A DNA stretch of 64,000 nt from Phaseolus vulgaris (taxonomy: Eukaryota > Streptophyta > Magnoliopsida > Fabales > Fabaceae). A program made the position numbers and the translations under genes. The DNA lies in contig NC_023754.2 of NCBI RefSeq assembly GCF_000499845.2, positions 11,944,037 through 12,008,036 of the forward strand. The letters are read 5' to 3'. This document shows positions 55,990 through 64,000 of the stretch, one piece after another (within the stretch, counting starts at the first letter, position 1; each line of letters begins with the position of its first letter). The notes under the pieces were generated by a model. The model saw nothing but the letters and a program-made list of their open reading frames with translations, did not search any database and was not told where the DNA came from.

Positions 55990-56641
55990 CATCACTTTCA
56001 TTTGGCTTCTTCTTTGGTGGAAAATATTATATCCATATCTGGTTAAGCTCTAGACATAGATTTTTCTTTAAGCACATCCTCAACAAGGTTTTCTAGTGTA
56101 GATAAAATATTATCAATATTTGGTTCAGCTCCAGACAAAGACTTTTCTATTCTTTCTTGCTCTTTTTTCTTTCTATTCTTTCTTTCTAATAAGAGCTTGC
56201 AATTTTTCTTTAAACTTTTTTTCTCTTCTAAAATATTCCTTTTCTCCATCTACAAACTTTCGTCCTACTTTAACAAGCTCTTTCATTTCTTCTCTAAGCT
56301 TTTTTTTTTTACAAATGAAGGTGGAACAAATTTTCTTCTCATACCCGCCTTTAATTCATTCCAATATTGTACTTTTGATTTTGTGCCAATTCTAACATCT
56401 GCCTTTGTGTCCACCCAAACCTAACATGTTCTTGAAAACATATGGTAGCCGTGAAAAATCTTCTAAATTCATCCACTTGGTATTTTTTAAAAATTTGATC
56501 AAGCTTTGTCTCCCATTGTAGATATGCCTTAACATTTTTATTTCCATCAAAATAGGAAATGTATACTTCAGGCTCTATAGAATAATATAAAATTCTAGGC
56601 TCAAAACACACCCCTTTTTTTTCTCTGATACACGGAGTCAT
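55990..56641 (-). pseudogene. Orphan Ty3/gypsy gag fragment
   Basis: The frame reads YISYFDGNKNVKAYLQWETK, LDQIFKKYQVDEFRRFFTAT and HVRFGWTQRQ, resembling the gypsy gag phrase in which YxxWE precedes a Trp-rich segment. A Lys/Glu-rich coiled-coil piece follows (56043-56249) in another frame. No protease or RT is nearby. Confidence 0.55.
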
Positions 56642-56928
56642 AACTATATTTCCTTTTAATAATACTTTTACGAGGTTAGCTAAGAGTGGATATGAGTTGA
56701 AAGAATAGTCGTTTGAACTTCACAATAGTAGTCTGCTAGTGGAACTTGACTAATTGGTAAATCATTGAACGTAGTTTGCATTATCAGACGAACCAATATG
56801 AAAAATTGAGTAAAATTTCCTTCCCTAATCACAAAATCATTTACAACAATCAACATAAAATTTTGTTATCAAATCCGTACATTTTAGGTTCAAAGTTTGA
56901 CACTTTCAGTTACCCACCTTTCAATAAT
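56642..56928. other. AT-rich sequence left of element 3
   Basis: Nothing recognised. Confidence 0.4.
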
Positions 56929-58133
56929 TGTTCCGTCCGGTTGACCGGGACGTCTTCGTGCGCGACCTCAACCGTCAGCTAGGGACTCCTTCCCACTGGT
57001 TGCCTGTGGATTCCTGCAAAAAGGAGGACAAAAAGGCGCCCTAGCGGCCGTGTGCACTCCGACGCTCAAGTCAGCCAGCAAGAAACACCAAAAACTGTCC
57101 ACCTACGTGTCTGAGCACCGCGTATGGCACTCTGAAGGTGGTAAAAGAACTGTGTATATGTGTGTGTTGTCTCTTTCAGGCAAAAATATTCCCCAGTCAC
57201 TTGTACGTAACCTTGAAGCACGAGCAAGCAACTAGAGAGTTCTCTGGTAAATTTGCCGAAAGTTCCAACCCTTTTTCCAACATTCTCTGCGCTATTTAAA
57301 CTACCCAAGCATTTAAAGCGCCTTAAAGTGCTTTTAATCACAAACGTAACGCACTCATTAAAGCGCCTAATTAGAAAACGTAGCGCATTTAAGACGTTGA
57401 AACGCTCGGGAGCCATTATAGTACCTGAATGCTCGAAAGGGAAACTGTATTGAATAACTTTTAATTACCTGGCACCTGACTAAAGGGTGTTTCTATTCTG
57501 GCATGGCTGTCGTACACGTGGAGGGCCTCACGACGCCATGACCCCATCTGGGGGCGCTCCGGCCCACCTGAGGACGTTTTTACGTGTGAGTCCTCCTGCT
57601 GGGAGTGCTACTGCGCTAGGGGTGACTTTTTGGGTGCCAACTCATGCCCCCAAGTATCTAGTCACTTACTTTGAGAGCGTATCTGGCTTCCTTTTGTACT
57701 CTGCACCCGGTTGCCCTGGGCGTGACTTTCCTCTTGAGTCGTATCTGCCCCACAGGCGTCTCTGGGGCGGCAGGAGCACTTCACGAGTCAGGCTGCCCTT
57801 CACTGGTACTATTACTATGGCCTTGAAGCCACCCTTTCCTTCTCTTTATCGCTGCCCCGTGCTATTGGGACCTGAGGCCTTCCCACGGCGTCGCTCCCTC
57901 CATGGTCTTTCCTACCCATGGGTATTGGGGAACCACACCGTGATTGCCTTACTTTAGCATTGTTTGATCTGGCGTCGCCCTGGTTGGGCGACGCCTTCAC
58001 CTAGGCAACGCCTTGCCTTGGCGATGCTTCCCCTTAGCGTCTCTCCACCCAGGCGACGCCTTGTGTTGACTTTGTCTCTCCAGCAATTGACTTTGACCTT
58101 GACTTAGTCAACGCCCGGATACGGGACGGTACA
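56929..58133 (-). repeat. Element 3, 3' LTR
   Basis: TGTTCCGTCCGG to GGGACGGTACA, 1205 bp, related to the LTRs of element 1 at both ends and in the GGCGACGCC cluster (57970-58060). The minus-strand PPT AGGGGGCTTG follows at 58134. Confidence 0.85.
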
Positions 58134-58860
58134 CAAGCCCCCTAGTCTTAAGCCGAAGACTTGTCTTCAGCGTCAAGACTAAAGCCTCGCCCACGCCGTC
58201 CACGTGCCATCCTGATGACGTGTCATTCTCTGCTGACTCAGCAACTCTTCGAATTATTGACGCGACATTTTCTGAACCACAGGGGTATTCTTAATGACTG
58301 ATTGGACATCCCCTGAAATGAGGATGATAACACCTTTTGGGCTACCCTTGATCGCGCGCCACGTGGCCCATCGTGCGGCCATCCTCCAGGGACCTTTGCG
58401 TTTCCCTTGGGCAATTGATCCTCTGACGCGTGGCACAATCCCACGGCCCCAGGTTAGCGCCTCTCGAGTTGCGAAATGTAACGTTTAAGTTACCTCAAAC
58501 CCCGCGCTCACCCTACTGTTACATTCATTCACTCTGCAACTCTGCACTGTTCATCGCCTCCAAAACCCCTTTCCTCTGCAATCGCGATTCCCTCCTTGCT
58601 GCGCTCGTCTAATGCCTCCATTCCAATAACAAAGGTACGATCTCGAGTATTCACGACTCTTCCCTTTCGTCGCATTATAGGATTCATTGAACTGCCTGGG
58701 ACTGTTGTTATTCTCGTTATTACTGCATTTCTCCGCTTCTTCTTCCTCCTCTGATTCTCTCGCGTGGGTGACGCTTCCTGGGGTTCTTTCCCCTTCTTGC
58801 CATGGCTAAACTTGTTAAACCCTTTTTCCTCTCTTCTTTCTCCAGCTATCTATTTCCACC
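58134..58860 (+). promoter_or_regulatory. PPT, aORF leader and 5' UTR intron of element 3
   Basis: The leader contains a probable intron from GTACGATC (58635) to TCTCCAG (58845), at the same place as in element 1 (16854-17070). The start codon follows at 58861. Confidence 0.55.
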
Positions 58861-61142
58861 ATGACGCGCGCGAACGCGGAGCCTGATTCTTCTCCCACGA
58901 CCCCCAAGTCCAACTACAAAGCCTTCTACCCCTGGGCCCCCGACGAGCTCTTGAGCGAATGCACCAGCCTGACTTCCTTCCAGGACCTGGAAGCTCACCG
59001 GGGGGATCCCCATTTGTACAACTTTAACGCCTTCTTCCGCACCCATGACGCCCACATATCCGTCCGTCCCGGCAGGCCTGAGGAACCTGTTTGTTTGGAC
59101 GACAGACCTAGAAAGGGGAAACCCTTCTTCTTCATGTACCAGACCGTGTTCAAGCGCGTAGGAGTGCGTCTCCCATTCACTCCCTTCGAACAGGAGCTTC
59201 TCACTGAAATCAACACTGCCCCCGCCCAGCTTCATCCCAACAGCTGGGCATTCGTGCAGGGCTTTCAAATTCTTTGTGGATACCTGGGCATCCCCCCTTC
59301 TGTAGATATCTTCCTGCATTTCTTTGAGGTGAAGAAACAGGGGAAAAGCTTCTGGGTAAGCTTTTCCGGGATTGCAGGCAGGATCCTCTTATCCCTCTTC
59401 CAGAATTCTTACAAGAACTGGAAAGGGAAATTCTTCAGGGTGTGCAGCGCCAAGCACGATCCCACAGCTTTGGATGGCTTCCCCCTTTACTGGACGGAGC
59501 GCCCTAAATTGCTCAGGGCCAAGACCCTGGAAGAGCTATCTCCCGCCGATAGGGAGGTAAGCAAAGCCTTGGCTGGGTTGGGGATCGTTTTTGATACCTT
59601 GAAACTGGTCGCTAGCGAGTACAATGCTCACGCCCTGACCACCTACTTTGGTAAGGGGCTCTCCCCTCATCCTTTTGTTGTGAATAGCTTGCTATCGAAC
59701 ATTGGTTCCCCTGGACTCTTATACTCATTTTATAGTGTGCTATGTTGCTTGCATTTCACGCCTCCATGTGTGTTGTAATTTTGCATAGTTACTTTGGTCT
59801 TAATTCTTGCTGTTTGGTCTATCTTGATGTAGGATCGGTGATGGGCGCTTCCAAGAGAATGATGCTGGCGAAGGCAATGAAGGAGGCACGCGCCGCCAAG
59901 GCGGGCGCCTCCTCCACCCTTGCTGCTGATCCGGTTCCTCCACCGATTCTGTCGCCACCTCCTCCGATCACTGTCGAGGCTATCTCGAGTTCACCTCCGT
60001 CGTCTCCTCGCAGTCTTGCAGCACTTCAGACTCCTCGCTCTCCTCTACCCATCGCCGCTGTTCCCCTAGCCGCGGCCTCGTCACCGGCTCCAACCCCCTT
60101 GACAAAGGGAAACGGGTTTTGGAGGTTCTAATGGATGATGAGGACTCAGAAGGCGTGGCTCCCTTCAGAAGAAGAAAATCTGCGCGGGTTCCTCTTTCGG
60201 TAGAGGCGTCACCCCGGGGAGGGAACCCCTTCATGGATAACCCCCGAGTGCGACCTCACTCCCCCCATGACACTCCACGAGGAAAGGGGGGAAGGCGCCG
60301 AATCTGCCCCGCCTCCGCCGCCGGCAGAAACCATTGCTTCCCCTGCTTCCGTCGCTGCCGCCCCTGACTTCATCGTCATCCCTCCTCCGATTATGCATCT
60401 AATGAGGGGCTTCAGCGGCGGGACTCTGCCAGAGGGCACAGACAGGAAGGAAGGCATGCCCTTCTATCTGGGGGCCTTCTTGGCAGTGGCCCTTGAATGG
60501 CGCGCCCAGGCCAGAAACGCGGTCTTGCAAGCTCAAACTCTCCAGGCCTTGGAAACAAAGGCAACTACCCTGGAAGAGGAAATGAGGACCCTGGGGCGCC
60601 AGAACGAAGCTTATCAAACTTCTCTGAAACAAATGCAAGAGTCCAAGGCAGAAACTGAGAGGCAACTGGCCGAGGCATTGGAGCTGCAGGCTGGTCTTTA
60701 TACTCGTGAAGTCGCCCTCCAAGTCCAGGTAACGGGCCTTCAGGAACTGGTCAAAACGGATGCAGAAACTCGAAAGGACCTGAAGGACCGTTGCTGTGAA
60801 CAGGCTGCCAAGATGGAGCGGATGGAGGGGGAAATGGCCACGCAGGCCAAGGCTATGGACCTTCTCCGGGCTGACTACGACAAATTACAGGTCGAGGTCA
60901 GTCGACTTCGCGTTGAGAAGGAGGCTCTAGAGAAGCAGGTGGCCTCTGGGGATGCCGCCGTTGAGGAGCTGGAGAAGGAGAAAAAGTCCCTTATCCAGGA
61001 GATGGCGGGTACTTTCGAGGAGGGGTTCCAAGAGGTTCTGACCCAGGCGTCCTGTGAAAACCCTGGCATCAATATTTCAAACTGCGACCCCATGCACCAT
61101 GTCGTCGACGGGAAGGTCGTGCCCATGGACGTGGAAGACTGA
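58861..61142 (+). pseudogene. Element 3 aORF 1, PF04195-like plus coiled coil
   Basis: Exon 1 (58861-59650) is fully open: NYKAFYPWAPDELLSECTSL, FFMYQTVFKRVGVRLPF, NTAPAQLHPNSWAFVQGFQI and HFFEVKKQGKSFWVSFSGI, the PF04195-like domain. The donor is GTAAGG and the acceptor TGTAG (59832). Exon 2 reads SVMGASKRMMLAKAMKEARA, a Pro/Ser-rich linker, then shifts frame near 60090 in a run of C before GKRVLEVLMDDEDSEG, and again near 60270. The end is a long coiled coil (KATTLEEEMRTLGRQNEAYQ onward). It closes NPGINISNC then GKVVPMDVED. Only small indels separate it from an open frame. Confidence 0.82.
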
Positions 61143-62503
61143 ACCGCTGCCTCTCAACCGCCACCTTCAGCTTCACGCTTAACGGCTTTATACTTTACCT
61201 TCATTTTTTATTTTATCTGTTAAAATTTGTAATTCTTCGAACTACATGCACTCTTGTTACTGATTTGGGGCGTTCGCATGATTCCCTTTATGTCTTTGCC
61301 ATATACGATTCTGCTTGTGCGATCTCATTCTCATCTTTTACCTTCGCGTGCTTCGATCATTTTATCTGTGTTCTGCCCATTTCTTTCACTTCGTTGGGCG
61401 GCTTTGTATGACCGAGAAAGGTCGCGTGCCAACCCTCACGCCCGTGGAGAGGCTCACCTAGTGACGCCGTATCGTCCACGAGGTGTTTCTAACACCGAAA
61501 CGGTTCTCTCCCTGATTCTCATCCCCCGGCGCCCACGCCTAAGGAGAGGCCTGCTACAGCAGTGCCGTATCGTCCCCGGGTGTCTAAAACGTCGAGTGCT
61601 TTGGGGGGGTTCGTTCCCTCTATGGTCTTTCCTCCCCATAGGTATCGGGGGACACCCTGCCAGTAATTCGCTGGCGTTTGGCGACCTTGTCTCCCTCCAC
61701 AGTCTTTCCTACCCGTGGGTATCGGGGAAACAACGCCAGCAACTAACTCTGCTTCCTTCACTTTCGTCTCCCTCCACAGTCTTTCCTACCCGTGGGTATC
61801 GGGGAAACAACGCCAGCAATTAACTCTGCTTCCTTCACTTTCGTCTCCCTCCACAGTCTTTCCTACCTGTGAGTATCGGGGAGGCGACGCCAGTTGGTAT
61901 TTGGGTTGGCGACGCCCGTGACGTCTCACGCTGGCGTCGCCCTTCACGTCCTTCCGGGCGACGCCTCGGGCGTTTCCTTTACTTCGACATTGACTTTGAT
62001 TTTTGCCTTGGTCGATGCCTGATGGCCGCGAAGAACTCAAGGCTTTGTCTGTGCCATCCACGTGGCGCTCCTTGTATAGCTGATGGGACGTTCCGTCATT
62101 CGACTTGATCCACGTGGCGCTGCTTGTATGGTTGATGGGGCATCTAGTCATTCCATTAAGTTCTGACTCCTGCTGTACCCCTGACTCACTTTCGACGGCG
62201 CATCGTACCACTGGATATTCTGCTGATACGACGTTTTCTGATTTAAACCAGTGGTGCCAGCGTCATCCTTTCGTCTTCTGCCACGTGTATCAATCGTGCG
62301 GCGCACCCATTCGCGTCGTTTGGCGCTCTAACCGCTTTATTTAACTCTTCAAACTCTGGAACTATCTTCATCGTTTTCTCACTCTTCATAACCTACTTGC
62401 ATTCTTTCTTCTTGCACCCTTTCTTCTCTGTCGAAGGGTTGCTCTAACCTTCGCTCCCCTCGCTCAACTCTTGCATTTCTGGCAGTCCTGATCTTGTTAA
62501 AGA
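61143..62503. other. Spacer between the two aORFs of element 3
   Basis: It holds LTR-derived phrases. A 77-bp unit starting CTCCCTCCACAGTCTTTCC is repeated at 61691, 61768 and 61845. A GGCGACGCC cluster lies at 61880-61970. From about 62000 the sequence resembles the leader downstream of a Tat LTR (CCACGTGGCGCTCC), serving the second aORF. Confidence 0.7.
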
Positions 62504-63468
62504 ATGTCGTTTCACGTTGCTTCCTCCAGGGTCCGTCCCAAAGATTTGTACCCTTGGGCTTCGAATGAACTTCTTGACGAGTGTTCATGCTTACTCTCTA
62601 CCAGGGCCATACGGGAGCACAAAGGGGAGTCATGTTCTTATGACCATCGGGCCTTCGCAAGGAGGCACGATGACGACATCGCTGTGCTCCCTTGCACTCT
62701 GGGGGAGCCAGTGTGTGGAGACGAACGGGCCAACGACGGGGTCCCTTTCTTTTACTTTTACCAGGTGGTGTTCAAGACCATCAGGGTGCGCTTACCCTTC
62801 TCCTGGTTCGAGAAGGAACTGCTGACGGAGATCAACGTTGCTCCGGCCCAGTTATACCCCAACAGCTGGGCCTTTGTCAAAGCCTTCGACATTCTCTTCG
62901 GGTTTCTGGGTTTTGCACCCTCGGTTGACCTCTTTCTTCACTTCTTTGAGGTGAAGAGGCAGAGACACAACCTCTGGGTAACTCTCAGTAATGTACCCGG
63001 GAGAGTTCTCTTCACACCCTTCCAGAGCTCGTTCACCGGGTGGAAAGGCCGGTTCTTCAAGATCTGTCGTACTGACCTTGTTCCCGACGCTCTGGATGGG
63101 TTTCCGCTGTACTGGGTGAGAGAGGAAAAGGTCCTCAAAGCCAAACTCCTCAAGAATCTGGCTCCAAGTGATCAAATAGCTTGTCGGATTCTTGCTGAGG
63201 CGGGAGGTTTTGACTCTGCTACGGTGATCAGCCTGGAGTTCAACGCTGGGACTCTTGAGAAGTACATATGTAAGAACCACTGCCTTAGGAAACTCGGCCT
63301 TCGTTACTTTCTAACTGTGCCTGTCTCTCTTCATGGTGTCTCTAACACGTCCTTTCCCCTGGTGCAGGTTCGAAACTAAACCAAGAAAAGAGGACGCGAC
63401 TTACTCGAGCGCTGCGGCCTGGAAAAGGGGCTTCGCCTTCCTCCAGTGATGACTCTGATGAGCGCTGA
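62504..63468 (+). CDS. Element 3 aORF 2, two exons, 288 aa, open
   Basis: Exon 1 is 62504-63269 and exon 2 is 63368-63468. The donor GTAAGA and acceptor GTGCAG give a joined frame of 867 bases with no stop. It carries the PF04195-like domain: KDLYPWASNELLDECSC, YDHRAFARRHDDDIAVLPCT, FFYFYQVVFKTIRVRLPFS and NVAPAQLYPNSWAFVKAFDI. It ends SKLNQEKRTRLTRALRPGKG and an acidic SSSDDSDER. It is closest to the aORF of element 1 (DDDIAVLPCTLG in both). It lacks the coiled-coil half of the other aORFs. It may be a shortened but functional form. Confidence 0.72.
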
Positions 63469-63941
63469 GAAATGGCTTGTTCGTGTTTTTGCATGATTTG
63501 TAGCGTTTGCTCCGTTTGTGCCGCTCCCATTGTATTGAACATTGCTTGTAACAACAACTTTTCAATGTCATACTTGATTTTTGTAACGCTACTTCACTTT
63601 GCATATGCTTCATGTACTGCGCGCTTTCCTTTCGTCTCGTTCTTCCAACGATGCATGTCTTCACTTGGGCGACGCCTGCTCAGGGCAACGCCTTTATCTA
63701 GGTGGCGCCTTCTTTCTGGGCGACGCCATGACCTAGGCGACGCCTTCTTTCTTGGCGACGCCATGGCCTAGGCGACGCATCACATAATCTTCAAACAAGG
63801 AAAGATAAAGGCTGAAAACCAAGGCACTTCTTTTTCTCAAACTGGTTTTTCCTTTTATTAGGGTGACCTCATTAAAAAACCCCCGAGAGGGAAAAAGAGC
63901 ATCCCCTTCAACTAAATCGTTACATACTGCTTACATAAGTC
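63469..63941. other. Convergent spacer of element 3
   Basis: GGCGACGCC-type repeats at 63664-63780 and the conserved GACCTCATTAAAAAACCCCC block at 63861-63909, just before the pol end. Confidence 0.7.
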
Positions 63942-64000
63942 AACTGAAATAAAATTTTAAGTTGGCTGCATTCCAACTGCGCGGGATGGGCCCTCCATCT
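63942..64000 (-). pseudogene. Element 3 integrase C-terminus (partial, runs off the edge)
   Basis: The minus frame reads GGPIPRSWNAANLKFYFS and a stop, matching the integrase end of element 1. Whether the rest is intact cannot be seen. Confidence 0.75.

Larger units (their letters stand above)
56929..64000 (-). mobile_element. Element 3: Tat-clade retrotransposon, 3' part
   Basis: It consists of a 3' LTR (56929-58133), PPT, plus-strand aORF (58861-61142), spacer, a second aORF (62504-63468), a conserved block (63861) and the end of integrase on minus (to 64000). The 5' LTR and most of pol lie beyond the window. The second aORF has no LTR or PPT before it, so the interior is mosaic. Confidence 0.88.

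Noticed and set aside
58846..59319. Minus-strand 157-residue ORF opposite aORF 1 of element 3
   Set aside because: A Gly-rich shadow of the plus-strand PF04195-like domain; it lacks any motif.
61786..62211. Minus-strand 141-residue ORF in the element 3 spacer
   Set aside because: It runs through the 77-bp repeats and GC-rich clusters; no homologous frame is seen in elements 1 or 2.
1..64000. tRNA, rRNA or microRNA genes
   Set aside because: I saw no convincing cloverleaf or rRNA sequence; the tRNA-like words found are primer binding sites. A covariance search would be needed to exclude small RNAs.

Overview
This is nuclear plant DNA, most likely from a phaseoloid legume such as Vigna or Phaseolus. 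The evidence is AT-rich, intron-bearing host sequence, SIRE-like Copia and Tat-clade Ty3/gypsy retrotransposons, CACTA ends of the legume type, and a splicing-factor relic that reads as plant SLU7. The genus is an inference from recognition only. Most of the window is nested transposable elements, and only one host gene looks intact.

Layout. 1-1630: 5' end of a decayed Copia element (minus). 1631-5681: AT-rich sequence with a CACTA end and dispersed repeats. 5682-12728: an intron-retaining SLU7 pseudogene whose first exon is split by a 5'-truncated LINE (5858-10485) with a 16-bp target duplication. 13091-13695: solo LTR. 15369-27389: a complete but dead 12-kb Tat element (element 1, minus) with gag-pol on minus and an additional ORF (aORF) on plus between pol and the 3' LTR. 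It sits inside an older degenerate tandem array. 30581-32570 (minus): an intact four-exon gene that joins an HSP90 N-terminal ATPase domain, lacking its ATP lid, to an F-box plus F-box-associated domain. 33591-53186: element 2, another Tat element. It has lost RT to integrase, its aORF is split by a composite of two non-autonomous SIRE-like copies (35075-46965), and its gag is split by a solo LTR (50522-51667). 53340-56641: a TRIM fragment, LTR-like sequence and an orphan gypsy gag. 56929-64000: element 3, a third Tat element running off the right edge, with two aORFs in tandem.

How the parts relate. The Tat elements share one plan: LTR, PPT, plus-strand spliced aORF with a PF04195-like domain and coiled coil, GC-rich repeats, a conserved block, then convergent gag-pol. 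The SIRE-like copies share LTR-gag-ORF-LTR, with an ORF resembling PF20167 in the place of pol, and are studded with a 14-bp motif that occurs with its own reverse complement. The best candidate for something new in the host genome is the HSP90/F-box fusion. All domain names come from reading motifs by eye; no search was run.
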